A DNA stretch of 46,786 nucleotides from Mycobacterium sp. (GCF_002863225.1 NZ_PKEK01000076.1:1-46786); one strand, 5' to 3'. Counted from the first letter of the stretch, positions 1 through 8,356 are shown. Program-made: numbers and translations. Notes: a model not told the origin generated them from the sequence alone.

Positions 1-5
1 GACTC

Positions 6-425
6 TTACCGCATCAAAGACCGCGATCTCGGGCGAGTCCCGGGATCGGCCACCGAAGAATGAACACCAAGGGGGTCAATTTTCAACCGTCGAAAGGGGG
101 TCAATTTTCGGCCGTCGTTGACAAGCCGCCGGCGGGCGCGGTAGCCGGGCCGCACCGGGTATCCGCCATGGGCGGCCAGAGAGCGCAATTGACGCATTGC
201 GAAGTCGCGGCCGCGAACCGACTCCGGAATGACCACTCCAGCCCATAACCCCTCGGAGGCCGGTGTCTCCCATGCTTCGCGCGCGCAACGCCAGCGAAGT
301 GGGCAGCCCCGGCACAGCGCTTTGGCCTCGTCGTCCGGATGCGTGGTCCAGCGTTCCGGGTCGGTAGTGCAGACCGGGACGTATTCCTCGGATACCGCGG
401 TGAGCGATACGGCGATAGCAGTCAT
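6..425 (-). CDS. WhiB-family iron-sulfur transcriptional regulator with altered C-terminus
   Basis: The 139-aa product has the WhiB signature: one Cys near residue 19, then C-x2-C-x5-C (ALCRGCPLRWRC), followed by the turn GLWAGV, a variant of the usual G[VI]WGG. Four cysteines of this kind bind a redox- or NO-sensitive 4Fe-4S cluster, and family members act as transcription factors with sigma-A. The ATG at 425 follows a good Shine-Dalgarno (AGAGGGAA). Only the first ~100 codons look native. From about position 123 downward the frame runs through an IS21-type terminus (71-123), so the last ~39 residues are insertion-derived. The WhiB core ends before that point, so function may be kept. The target promoters are unknown. 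Confidence 0.85.
   Translation of the reverse strand: MTAIAVSLTAVSEEYVPVCTTDPERWTTHPDDEAKALCRGCPLRWRCAREAWETPASEGLWAGVVIPESVRGRDFAMRQLRSLAAHGGYPVRPGYRARRRLVNDGRKLTPFRRLKIDPLGVHSSVADPGTRPRSRSLMR
71..123 (+). mobile_element. IS21-family-like right terminus (remnant)
   Basis: Two direct copies of GGGGGTCAATTTTC (71-84 and 96-109) are followed by CGTTGACA ending at 123. IS21-family elements have repeated terminal motifs and end in CA. The body of the element would lie to the left, outside the window. A similar terminus is at 27578-27604 in the same orientation. Confidence 0.5.
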
Positions 426-781
426 GGCGTTCCCTCTTCTGATGCGGCGCGTTCACGCTGTCCTGAGCGAAACAGTAGCGCGGGCGCTTCAATGTTGCAA
501 CAACTAAATTGAAGCACATCCAACAAGTTGCAGCATGCGAGCGGGAGAGCCCAGACCTATAATTGCCCACCATCCAGGGGTAAAAACCTAGCTCTTAGGA
601 CGCTTGGACCGGCATCGCCGAAGTCGAACGCGGCAGAAATGCCGACTAGCGCTGCTTCAAAAAGCCCACGCTGCTTAGCCCCCACGCTAGCGTTCGCAGC
701 AGTGAAGCAGTAGCATATGCTTCGAGTAGTTCGTCGGATCCGCATCTATCCGCGGCCCGTGCATCATTTGAGGAGCGCTCG
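426..781. promoter_or_regulatory. Divergent regulatory region between whiB and the FHA gene, with inverted repeats
   Basis: This 356-bp region between divergent genes contains no convincing gene. It has a perfect inverted repeat, GCTTCAAT (486-493) against ATTGAAGC (508-515), with an inner palindrome GTTGCAAC at 494-501 and a second GTTGCA about 30 bp away. This looks like an operator about 60-90 bp upstream of the whiB start. At the other end, AGGAG sits about 7 bases before the TTG start at 782. No -10/-35 pair can be assigned with confidence. Confidence 0.4.
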
Positions 782-1867
782 TTGACCACTGACCAGCTCG
801 CCGCGGCGTGCCCCATCGCAGTCCAGGTCGGAGGGCAGATTCATACGGTGAACCCCGCCAACGGGGCGGCCGTCATCGGCAGAGACCCTGCATCGGCAAT
901 TCGCATTAACGATGCGCGAATCTCACGCGCTCACGTTCGGCTCGAACCCCACCAAGACGGCTGGCATATCGTCGACACCAGTACGAACGGCATGTTCGTC
1001 GACGGCGTACAACGCCACTCGCTGGTGATTACCGGCCCGACAACACTGCACCTCGGCGACGCCGAGGGAATCGCGGTGACCCTCGAGCCTGTTGACACCT
1101 CGGAAACATCGGCAGCCTCTGAGCCGGTGGCAGCCGACACCGACGACGACAGCTGGGACGAACTCTCCGAAACAGATCCTGACGTAGCACGGGCCGGCGC
1201 CGCGGTTGCCGCTCGCCGTCAGGAACTCGACCTCACCCAGCGCAGCCTGGCCAGAGACAAAGTGATCAGCGCCGGGACCTTGATCGCGTTTGAGAAGGGG
1301 CGGAGCTGGCCACGCCGCGGCACCCTGGCCCGGCTGGAGGAATCACTGGACTGGCCGACCGGCACGATCACTCGAATCCGCAACGGCCAACAGCCAGTAC
1401 AGCGCGATGAGGTCACCGACGTCCTGACTGACTCGATCCAGGCAGGTCACATGGCCGAGGTCGTCGAGTTGGCCATGCACGGCATCAACACCGCAGCTGA
1501 CGCCTTACCCGGTCCCCAGGACCCAGAATTCACCGCTCGGGTGACGCCAATTCTGGCTGATTTGCGCAAACTCGAATCGGTGGCCGCCAACGCCGCTCGA
1601 GTCGCCCGCGGAACACCGTCAGCGGCACGCGCGCTCGGCACGGTTCGCCGGCGCTATAACGAACTGATGCTGCGAGCCGCAAAATCGCCCACAGCGACTC
1701 TCGGGCAACGGCTCTACGGTTTACGCCATCGTGGTGAACTCAGCATCGACGAGGCTGCCAACGCTGCCGGCGTTGCCCCGCAGGCGATGCTCGACGCCGA
1801 GGCAGAGCGACACGTCGCACCTGATGCAGTCGCCGCCATCAACGCGCTTATTGCGCAGCTGGGGTAG
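782..1867 (+). CDS. FHA-domain protein fused to two helix-turn-helix domains
   Basis: The 361-aa protein begins with a forkhead-associated domain (about residues 20-105), seen from VIGRD, the SRAH phosphothreonine-binding segment and STNGMFVDG. An acidic linker follows, then an XRE-like HTH (about 135-205) in which the segment around LTQRSLARDKVISAGTL fits the fold. A second short HTH-like domain lies at the C-terminus (about 305-360). FHA domains bind phosphothreonine, so it may be a DNA-binding protein controlled by a Ser/Thr kinase; the kinase at 25833 is a possible but unproven partner. The start is TTG with AGGAG upstream. The gene stands alone, divergent from whiB. Confidence 0.75.
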   Translation: MTTDQLAAACPIAVQVGGQIHTVNPANGAAVIGRDPASAIRINDARISRAHVRLEPHQDGWHIVDTSTNGMFVDGVQRHSLVITGPTTLHLGDAEGIAVTLEPVDTSETSAASEPVAADTDDDSWDELSETDPDVARAGAAVAARRQELDLTQRSLARDKVISAGTLIAFEKGRSWPRRGTLARLEESLDWPTGTITRIRNGQQPVQRDEVTDVLTDSIQAGHMAEVVELAMHGINTAADALPGPQDPEFTARVTPILADLRKLESVAANAARVARGTPSAARALGTVRRRYNELMLRAAKSPTATLGQRLYGLRHRGELSIDEAANAAGVAPQAMLDAEAERHVAPDAVAAINALIAQLG

Positions 1868-1943
1868 CACGGTAGGTGACTGTGCGTGAGCTGCGCATCT
1901 GCACAGCAGCAATGTTCACGCATTCCCGTCCTGTCGAGAACCC

Positions 1944-2361
1944 GTGGAGCGCTTGATGACCGGCACGCTGCCTGAGCTTCGAGCGACCATCGAGATCTAC
2001 CTGCGGGCGTGGATGACCCAGGACGCTGATCTGATTGTCACAATCTTCACTCCTGGTGCGACCTACCACGAGCGGGTTCTTGACGCACCCATCCGAGGTG
2101 TCGATTGGCATACGCCGCTACTGGGAGACGAAAGTCATTGCGGGGCAGTCTAATATCGAAGCAAAGTTACTCAATCTCTATTGGGACACCAGCCAAGCGA
2201 CAGCGATCCCCGAATGGGAAGCAAACTTCGACGACCTGGTTGACGGCCGCCGCAAGCTCATGCGTGAAGTCGCCATCCTTGAAATCGAAGGCGGCCGGAT
2301 CGCCAGCCTCCGCGAATACTGGACCTCGCGCACCGCCGGCAACAACCGCGCCCTCAAATAG
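1944..2361 (+). pseudogene. SnoaL/NTF2-like protein, frameshifted
   Basis: Two overlapping frames together make one coherent SnoaL-like (NTF2 fold) polypeptide. The first (GTG 1944 or ATG 1956) runs through FTPGATYHERVLDAPIRGVD. The second continues with GIRRYWETKVIAGQSNIE and ends in LREYWTS. Removing one T of the pair at 2105-2106 restores VD-GIRRYW in a single frame of about 138 residues. The family includes polyketide cyclases and many uncharacterised small proteins; no substrate can be proposed. The stop at 2361 directly abuts the convergent metallophosphoesterase stop at 2362. The lesion may be real or an assembly indel. Confidence 0.7.
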
Positions 2362-2962
2362 TCAGAATTCTTGACCCGTAGACGTATTCGACCCGGGTTT
2401 GGCGGTAAACCATGGAAGGGCTTTGGGGTAAGTGTGCCCGTGGATGAGAAATCGTGGCCCCATATTTTCCAGCCAGGACCGCAACGCGGTGATGCCGACG
2501 AGCGCGGGAGCATCTGGATGATCGTTTGATTCCGGCCGGCGGGCAATGCGACACGATGACGTCAGCCGTCGGAAGCTGGTCGACCAGTGAGCAGTACTCG
2601 CTTTGGCTGTAATGGACGGCGCTGCTGCCCCGTTTGTATCGCACGCAGCCCTGGAGGCCTGTGAACATCAATCCGGCGATGTCGACGGCGGCCAGGTGCA
2701 GGTCGGTCATACCGAGGTCGCTCAAATAGCGTCGATCACAGTGGTTTCCGTCCACCCCGATCGCAGGAATCGACAGTTGATCGGCGCCAGCGAGGTCGGT
2801 GCGGTGAAGATCACCGGCGGTGATCAGCACATCGACATCGCGCTGCGCGGCGACCTCGCCCAGTGTGCGGCCGCCGAAATCAGGCCCAGCATCTGAGATG
2901 ACCAGAGCGCGGATCGCTTGCCGCGCGTCTGCTGTATCTTTACTGCGCCGGCACCGCGGCAC
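2362..2962 (-). pseudogene. Calcineurin-like metallophosphoesterase, frameshifted
   Basis: The N-terminal frame (GTG at 2962) shows ISDAGPDFGG, ITAGDLH, VDGNHC and VSHCPP. These correspond to metallophosphoesterase metal-binding motifs D-x-n, GD, GNH and H. After this the frame degenerates. Dropping one base of the run at 2525-2527 gives a continuation with LIHGHTYPKALPW, the GHxH-like last motif, ending in TGA at 2362-2364. The intact protein would be about 200 aa. The first motif lacks the usual D-x-H (here SDAG), so even a repaired enzyme may be divergent. It is convergent with the SnoaL-like gene, which carries the same type of lesion. Confidence 0.7.
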
Positions 2963-2973
2963 TTGCCCCTGAC

Positions 2974-3810
2974 CTAACGGTCGACGGCGATCCGCGCTGA
3001 GCTGCCCGATGCCTCGATCATCCTCGCGCGTCGAGCGGCTGCCACGCGGTGAACCCGGCGAGGGTAGGGTGTGCCGTCCCGCAGCGTGCGAGCCTGCGGG
3101 TAGGCCCGAACAAAATCTGACTGATCGTCAACCACGAGCACCACGCTGGCTGCATCAAGGTCGGCAACCTCCAGCACGGCAGCGTTCGCGTCGATGAAGT
3201 CGTCGACCGCCTGCAGCTCCGCCAGCAGGCCTGCAGGGGGCGCGGCGGTGCTGCGCTCGAACTTCGCGTACTTCTTGCCATCAAGACCCAACAGCCGGGC
3301 CGTTTCGTCCTTGAGCAAGCCGACGGCGAGCCGGCGCGTGGTGAGATCGGCCCGCCGATCACCTCGGTGGACCTCGACATCGCGGCCCTGCCGGGTCAGC
3401 GCCGCCGCGGCGCGACCGACCGCGACGTGCTGCAACGACAGCGGGTAGGGCACCAAATCCCGCGTGGTCCGCGCGCTGGGGTAGCTGCTCTCAAATTCCG
3501 TCTGGTCGACGACCGCGTGCAAAATGATGGTGCCCGCAGGCGGCGCGGCTAGCATCAGCCGCTCGGTTTCGCTCGAGACAAAGTGCTCCATAGCGATCAG
3601 TTCATCGACCAGATCAAAACCAACGTCAAGGGCGCCGGTCTCGCGGGAGCGGTACTTCCGCAGATCCACCCGAAGCACAGTGACAAGATCTTCGACCTGG
3701 AGGCCGAGCGCGTTGCGACGCGCGAGCAGGTCCGACCACAGGTAGGGCTGCTCGTTAATGGTGTCCTCCAGATCGCCGGCCAGCAGTAATTCTGCCAGTG
3801 CGACGCTCAT
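2974..3810 (-). CDS. Tandemly duplicated YdiL/Aca2-like HTH protein
   Basis: The 278-aa protein consists of two homologous halves. Each has an HTH-like segment (WSDLLARRNALGLQVEDL near residue 25; TTRRLAVGLLKDETARLLGL near 155) with a K-Y-x-x-x-E feature. Each then has a hydrophobic VVDQ/VVDD strand and a tail with YPxARTxRDxxPYP before VHRVAA or QHVAVG. This resembles the single-domain DUF1870/YdiL-like HTH proteins, here as an internal dimer. The likely role is DNA binding; the target is unknown. The ATG at 3810 follows GGAAGGGAG. A weak alternative is a structural protein with a fortuitous HTH. Confidence 0.6.
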   Translation of the reverse strand: MSVALAELLLAGDLEDTINEQPYLWSDLLARRNALGLQVEDLVTVLRVDLRKYRSRETGALDVGFDLVDELIAMEHFVSSETERLMLAAPPAGTIILHAVVDQTEFESSYPSARTTRDLVPYPLSLQHVAVGRAAAALTRQGRDVEVHRGDRRADLTTRRLAVGLLKDETARLLGLDGKKYAKFERSTAAPPAGLLAELQAVDDFIDANAAVLEVADLDAASVVLVVDDQSDFVRAYPQARTLRDGTPYPRRVHRVAAARRARMIEASGSSARIAVDR

Positions 3811-3894
3811 GATTTCAGCTCCCTTCCGGAGTGACCGGACCTGCCCCTTCGGCTAGTCCATCTACATCGCCCATGTTAGCAGCCGGCGGTGACG

Positions 3895-4728
3895 TCAGAC
3901 CCATTCTTGGAGCCTGGGCAGCGCCTGCGCCAGGCGGTCAAACAGGTCCGGCCACCCATTCTGTAACCAGGCAATGTGTCCGTTGGACAGCTTGGAGGCA
4001 TCAATAATCGAGTCCACGCGGATCTGCTGCTGAGGCACACCTAGCTTAGCGAGCCTGCGGTACAGCGGGTTTGGTTCGATTCCGCGTCCGGCGAGGTATC
4101 CGAAAACGTGGGATCGCTGCCAGTCCCAGATCGGCCCGTAGGTGATTGTGCCGTCATTACGTGTCACCACACCGCCGTGCCGGGCGCGGATGTCTTGACG
4201 CGAAAGCTGTTTGGCCGCATGGGCTCCCAACGCCCGCCGGTATAGCATCCGTCGGCCGTAGGATTCTTCGGCGCGCACACCCCAGAGCGATCCCTGACCG
4301 TGGCGGCGGTGAGCTTCGGCTGCCGGCCCGGTGATCATGATGTCGGCCAGCTGCCCGCCTAGACGCCGGTCCACCGCGTGGTGATCGAAGCCGCCTCCGG
4401 CGATCAGAACCGTCAACAGATCCGGATCCGCGGCGATGACCTGATAGTTCAGTCGCCAGCGGTCGGCGAGATCGTCTAAGTACCGCAGGGTCTCAGGGAA
4501 TTGCAGACCGCTGTCGAAGAACACGACGGGGATGTGGGGGTCGACCTGTCGGGCGAGATCGACGACGACGGTGGAGTCTTTGCCGCCACTCCAGGACACG
4601 AACCCGTCGTGGGCATCGAGGTGGGCGGCGATGCGATCGAGCAACGGCCGGTGAGTATCGGGTCCGCGCCGCCGAGCGGCGACGCCGCGCAACGTGGCCA
4701 GGTCTAACCCCGACGGGGTCGACGTCAC
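3895..4728 (-). CDS. cysH-like: CysH-like PP-loop protein of type IV-B CRISPR-Cas locus
   Basis: The 277-aa protein has the PP-loop SGGKDSTVVVDLA (about residue 47) followed by VVFFDSGLQFPET, as in PAPS-reductase/DndC-like ATP pyrophosphatases. The C-terminal Cys active-site motif (ECGxH) of true PAPS reductases is not seen, so assimilatory sulfate reduction is unlikely. Family knowledge: subtype IV-B CRISPR-Cas loci consistently carry a cysH-like accessory gene of unknown role, and one with csf genes lies just to the right. It is the last gene of a leftward operon and overlaps the 141-aa gene by 4 bp (ATGA). The reaction and substrate are unknown. Confidence 0.85.
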   Translation of the reverse strand: MTSTPSGLDLATLRGVAARRRGPDTHRPLLDRIAAHLDAHDGFVSWSGGKDSTVVVDLARQVDPHIPVVFFDSGLQFPETLRYLDDLADRWRLNYQVIAADPDLLTVLIAGGGFDHHAVDRRLGGQLADIMITGPAAEAHRRHGQGSLWGVRAEESYGRRMLYRRALGAHAAKQLSRQDIRARHGGVVTRNDGTITYGPIWDWQRSHVFGYLAGRGIEPNPLYRRLAKLGVPQQQIRVDSIIDASKLSNGHIAWLQNGWPDLFDRLAQALPRLQEWV

Positions 4729-5150
4729 CGGTTGTCAGTCACGGTCACAGCGAGCGTGGGGAAAAGCACGCCAAGGTATTCCCGGACATAATCAATGGCT
4801 CCCTCATCCTCGAGGATCGAGTCGTCGGAGCTGGTGTGATCCCACCACCACCACTTGCCGGCCCGGGTGAACCCGAACGGCGGCGGTACCTCGGGGTTGA
4901 CATGGGTCCGCGCGAACGTCCGAGCGGCGCCGACCACAAACCACCAATCCTTACCGCCGAACGTGACAGCACCGTCGGGGTCGGCGAGATGAGATAGGTC
5001 GCGGGGCAGCTCGACTCGCGCCAGACAGGTTGATGTCGATGCCCGTGGGCGCAGCCTTGTTATCGGCCGGAAGCGGCCGTTGGGACTTTCGTGGTCTTCG
5101 ACCACGCTGAGTCGGTTGGGGTGCACTGTCCAGTCGGGGCGTGTCATCAC
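4725..5150 (-). CDS. Unknown 141-aa protein between ART-like and cysH-like genes
   Basis: I do not recognise the family. The protein is soluble, with no signal peptide or membrane segment. A Trp-rich core (KDWWFVVG, then KWWWWDH about 45 residues later) is followed by an acidic stretch and a C-terminal hydrophobic strand (VLFPTLAVTVTDN). It overlaps the ART-like gene by 4 bp upstream and cysH-like by 4 bp downstream, so the three are almost certainly co-translated. That context suggests a partner or substrate protein in the type IV-B accessory operon. No catalytic motif is apparent. Confidence 0.65.
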   Translation of the reverse strand: MMTRPDWTVHPNRLSVVEDHESPNGRFRPITRLRPRASTSTCLARVELPRDLSHLADPDGAVTFGGKDWWFVVGAARTFARTHVNPEVPPPFGFTRAGKWWWWDHTSSDDSILEDEGAIDYVREYLGVLFPTLAVTVTDNR

Positions 5151-6034
5151 CGCTCCTTGAGTTGTATGACGAGGCGTTCGTTGAAGCCTCCGGACTGAGT
5201 GGCGTAGGCGACGTGTTCTGCTGATGCGACATCGAATTCCATCCCCCTGGGCAGCAGGTGGGGGGTGTCCTCGACGCTGTCTGAACGCCCGAGATACATG
5301 CCTCGGCTGGTCACAACTTCGAACACCACATGCCGGGCGCTGTCGTGACCGGGTGTCTCGTGCAGGTTATGCCGGGTGAGGGTGAACTGGTCGAAGGCGA
5401 TCGTCGACCCCGGCTGCAGGCTGTCGGGAAGGTCTTCGGGCTTGGTGACGTCGGCAACGGTATCGGGCAAATCCACGGCGACGTATACCCGGTGGGTGCG
5501 GTCGTTGAGCCGCTCGTAAGACTGGATCGCCCGATCAAGCCGCTGCACTTTTGCGCGATCGACATCGGCGAGTTGTTGGGCGTCGCCTGCCGAGTGGTGC
5601 AGGCCTCCGTTGATGCGTCGCCACTCAGTGGGATCCTCGGCGGTGAGCATGCTGCCGATGGCGGCGTGCTGTGATGCCGGCGCTGCCGCCATCACTTTGT
5701 TCTTCACTGCGGACCGCAGCTTGCGTTGCCGACCGCTGAGTGTTTCGCGGAACTCTTCGCGGCCGGGCAACGCGCCGCGTAGCCGGTCGGAGTCGACGTG
5801 GCTGGCGTCGCGTGGCGTGGATCGGTCCCTGTCCCGCGCGGCCCTCGTCAGGCCCGGGTCGTCGTCGCGCAGCTCGTCGACGACCCGGTTGGCAAGACGC
5901 TGAAACTCGCGCTCTGTCATCGCATCCTGGGCTACTTCGCGGGCCGCCTTGACGTCGCGCGCAGAGATCACCCCGCCTTCGACGTCGACAGCGACGGGTA
6001 CCTCCCGGTTTGGTCTGGCGGTCTTGGCACCCAC
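5147..6034 (-). CDS. ADP-ribosyltransferase-like protein in the type IV-B accessory operon
   Basis: The 295-aa protein has a charged helical N-terminal half (about 1-170). Its C-terminal half has the layout of a bacterial ART fold: RVYVAVDLP, LQPGSTIAFDQFTLT, HVVFEVVTSRGMYLG, then EDTPHLLPRGMEFDV. In the ART family these correspond to the R strand, the STS region and the ExE-x-LLPxG turn. The R-S-E residues are degenerate: TLT replaces STS, and the position of the second Glu before LLPRG is Pro. Activity is therefore uncertain. The GTG start at 6034 follows GGGAG. It leads the leftward operon divergent from csf1. The ART assignment is an inference. Confidence 0.5.
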   Translation of the reverse strand: MGAKTARPNREVPVAVDVEGGVISARDVKAAREVAQDAMTEREFQRLANRVVDELRDDDPGLTRAARDRDRSTPRDASHVDSDRLRGALPGREEFRETLSGRQRKLRSAVKNKVMAAAPASQHAAIGSMLTAEDPTEWRRINGGLHHSAGDAQQLADVDRAKVQRLDRAIQSYERLNDRTHRVYVAVDLPDTVADVTKPEDLPDSLQPGSTIAFDQFTLTRHNLHETPGHDSARHVVFEVVTSRGMYLGRSDSVEDTPHLLPRGMEFDVASAEHVAYATQSGGFNERLVIQLKER

Positions 6035-6378
6035 GCGTTCTCCCGTTGCTGGGTCGGACAGTTCGGAGTGTACGAGCTGAGTTGGACACGAGGTTGCGGC
6101 AACAGCCTGACCCCGTCACCGGATGTCGTTGGGGAGACGATGACGGCGGCGGCACTGGCCAGTTGTCAGCCAACCGCCGAAGCCGCCGCCGCATCGGGTG
6201 AAACCCTCACCCAGTCCCTGTGTGCGTGTCGTGCATTTGAAGCTACCAGTGGCGCGCGCCGCTCATTCGCGACAATTCGAGTACTGCGGTCACGCCCATG
6301 CGCACAGCCGCCGTCTGGACCGCGGACTCAGGAGCCGTTGCCACCGCTCTGCCGATTCAGTGCCCGTATCGTCCGAGC
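6035..6378. promoter_or_regulatory. Divergent intergenic region of the type IV-B locus
   Basis: This 344-bp stretch separates the leftward ART/141-aa/cysH operon from rightward csf1, so promoters for both should lie here. I see no CRISPR repeats, no tRNA and no convincing gene. Csf1 could start upstream at ATG 6298, but the extra residues are low-quality coding and I prefer ATG 6379. Confidence 0.4.
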
Positions 6379-7020
6379 ATGCTCTCCGATCCTGCTGCCA
6401 CCGCTTGGATCTTCGCCGGGAGCCCTGCTGTGGACGCGCCCGAACCGGTCGAGGGGCTGTGCGGGCGCTGCGGACAGAACGGCCCCACCGTGACCAGCGC
6501 TCGCATCATCTCGGAGAAATTCACCGGTTTCGACGCCTGGCCGTTTGGATCTCGGCGACTGTGCGTGCCATGCGCTTGGGCATACAGCCGACAGCCGACG
6601 ACCCAGCCTTGTCTGTTGATCACTGACACCGCAGTCACGGAGTACTCCATGGGCTCCGATCTCGGCGCCGTCCTGACTCTGGGCCCATTGTCGACCACCC
6701 AGGCGGTGGTGCTGCCCACTGCTCGCCGCCGGCACATCTTGCCGACCGCCGAGTGGGGGCATGTAGCCACTGACGGACTCGTCACGCCTTGGGGCACCCA
6801 AGCTGCGACACGATTGACCGACCTGATCTGGCTGCGCAGCGAGCTCGGCGCGACGTGGCCGCAGGTATGCCGCGGTGCGCCGCCGCCGGCACTCCTCAAG
6901 AAACTCCCCGGCGAGCGATGGGCAGGCTTGCTGCAGGCCTGGGAAGGGCTTCGCCCGTGGCGGGCAATTCCCCCGCTGTGGGCTGCTGCGAGAGTCCTGA
7001 CCAATCCGCCGGGCACCTAG
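6379..7020 (+). CDS. csf1: Csf1, type IV-B CRISPR-Cas effector subunit
   Basis: The 213-aa protein (from ATG 6379) has an N-terminal zinc-finger-like set of two C-x2-C pairs: LCGRCGQNGP and, about 40 residues later, RLCVPCAWAY. This is the typical feature of Csf1, the signature large-subunit-like protein of type IV systems. The rest has mixed beta strands and a C-terminal helical part ending in a Pro-rich tail. It is first in a four-gene cluster with cas11, csf2 and csf3 in the order described for mycobacterial IV-B complexes. The family assignment rests on the Cys pattern plus context. A longer start at 6298 is possible. Confidence 0.75.
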   Translation: MLSDPAATAWIFAGSPAVDAPEPVEGLCGRCGQNGPTVTSARIISEKFTGFDAWPFGSRRLCVPCAWAYSRQPTTQPCLLITDTAVTEYSMGSDLGAVLTLGPLSTTQAVVLPTARRRHILPTAEWGHVATDGLVTPWGTQAATRLTDLIWLRSELGATWPQVCRGAPPPALLKKLPGERWAGLLQAWEGLRPWRAIPPLWAAARVLTNPPGT

Positions 7021-7067
7021 CCAAATTCCCGTGAAGTGGTGACGTGGGTCGCCGTTACGCTTCGGAC

Positions 7068-7493
7068 ATGACTGCGGTACTAACTCCTACCCAAGCCTGG
7101 CAGTCAACGGTGCCCGACCTCGATCCCCTCACCGGGCCGCCAGCGATCGCTGAGCGGCTTCTGTTGTTGCTGCACTTCGGAATCGACTGGGAAACCAGCT
7201 GGTTGGCTGATCCGAAATACCGCAAAACGTACTGGGATGAACTGTTGCCCAGCCGCGTTCGTCGTGCGGCCTACCGCGCCGACACTCTCGATCGCTGGTG
7301 GTCCGATATCTCCGTTCAATTAGGCGCCCCAGCGCCGCGCCAGCGCGACCGCCGCCTCGAGCTGGCGGCGCTACTGCGTCAACCGCCCCTGCCCGTCATC
7401 GCCGCCCTACGCGACAGCCTTCCAGCGTTGCTGCTCCGGGTGCGTATCATCCGCGACGCTGTGGCCGAACAACGAGAAGCTAGCCGCCAATGA
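7068..7493 (+). CDS. cas11: Cas11-like small subunit of type IV-B complex
   Basis: The 141-aa, mostly alpha-helical protein sits between csf1 and csf2, overlapping csf2 by 4 bp (ATGA). That is the position of the small subunit in IV-B operons. The sequence has no catalytic motif; segments such as AIAERLLLLLHFG and PVIAALRDSLPALLLRVR fit a helical bundle. Cas11 subunits line the inner belly of the crRNP filament. ATG 7068 is preferred over GTG 7044. The assignment is mainly by position, size and helical character, as Cas11 proteins are poorly conserved. Confidence 0.65.
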   Translation: MTAVLTPTQAWQSTVPDLDPLTGPPAIAERLLLLLHFGIDWETSWLADPKYRKTYWDELLPSRVRRAAYRADTLDRWWSDISVQLGAPAPRQRDRRLELAALLRQPPLPVIAALRDSLPALLLRVRIIRDAVAEQREASRQ

Positions 7494-8356
7494 GCCTGAT
7501 CAGTCTTCACTTCGACATTGACATCATGGCCCGCTCCTCGATCGTGCACCGCGAGGACTACAGCTCCACGGGCACCGACAACTTCGCCCTGTTTCGCCGC
7601 GAAAAAATAATCAGCCCCACAGGTGACGTCCTTCAGGTTCCGATCGTGTCCGGCAGCAGCTTTCGCGGCATTTTGCGACGTATCGGAGAATCCCTGACGG
7701 CGGCCATCCTGGACTACGAAGGCGCCGCGCTACCTATTCCCGCAGCCCATCTGCTCTCCAACGGCGGGCGCCTCGCAAAAGCCGCCCGCCCGCTAACCGA
7801 TGAAGAAGAGCGTCACCTCAAGGCGCTCATACCTCAGATCGCAGTGTTCGGTGGCGCTGCCTCGGGGCGCATCATGTCCGGACTTTTGACCGTCGGCAAA
7901 GTACTTCCCGAAATCGAAGAACTTGCCCATCTGCTACCGCGTTCACCCCACTCCGCCTGCCTGCCAGCGGTTCTCGGCCTGGCGGAAGAATCATTCAGCC
8001 ACCTCAACGATCACCGACCCACCACTGCCAGACCGCCGGTCGCAGACGCCGACGAAAACAGCAGCCCCCTAGGACGATTCGGCGTAGAAACACTGCCTGC
8101 CGGCACCCGCTTGCAAAGCTGGGCGAGGCTTACCAACGCCACCGCTACCCAAGCCGCTTTCTTCCACGACGTCCTGAGCAGCTTCGCCAATCACGGACAT
8201 CTAGGCGGACGCATCGCCTCTGGCCACGGACAAGTCACCGCCAACTTCTCCACCACCGTTCTACGCGGGCCAGCTCCCACCGACACCCTCGAGTGGGCGA
8301 TGGAGCTAGCCGCTCACCGCGATGAAGCCATCGCCGCCCTCACCAAACTCGCCTAG
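7490..8356 (+). CDS. csf2: Csf2 (Cas7-type backbone subunit)
   Basis: The 288-aa RAMP-superfamily protein has an N-terminal strand SLISLHFDIDIMARSSIVHR, then STGTDNFALFRREKI and PIVSGSSFRGILRRIGE. The SGxxxRGxLRR segment is the Csf2/Cas7 hallmark. A late glycine-rich piece, GGRIASGHGQV, matches the second RAMP core motif. Cas7 subunits polymerise along the guide RNA to form the backbone of the type IV complex. It overlaps cas11 by 4 bp and is followed 7 bp later by csf3. Identification is strong because the motifs and gene order agree. Confidence 0.85.
   Translation: MSLISLHFDIDIMARSSIVHREDYSSTGTDNFALFRREKIISPTGDVLQVPIVSGSSFRGILRRIGESLTAAILDYEGAALPIPAAHLLSNGGRLAKAARPLTDEEERHLKALIPQIAVFGGAASGRIMSGLLTVGKVLPEIEELAHLLPRSPHSACLPAVLGLAEESFSHLNDHRPTTARPPVADADENSSPLGRFGVETLPAGTRLQSWARLTNATATQAAFFHDVLSSFANHGHLGGRIASGHGQVTANFSTTVLRGPAPTDTLEWAMELAAHRDEAIAALTKLA

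Noticed and set aside
3895..4728. DndC-type DNA phosphorothioation gene
   Set aside because: No dndB, dndD or dndE partners are present, and the protein is shorter than DndC. The type IV-B context fits the CysH-like accessory better.
6035..6378. Possible CRISPR array near the csf genes
   Set aside because: No regularly spaced repeats of 20-40 bp are visible here or elsewhere in the window; subtype IV-B typically lacks an array.
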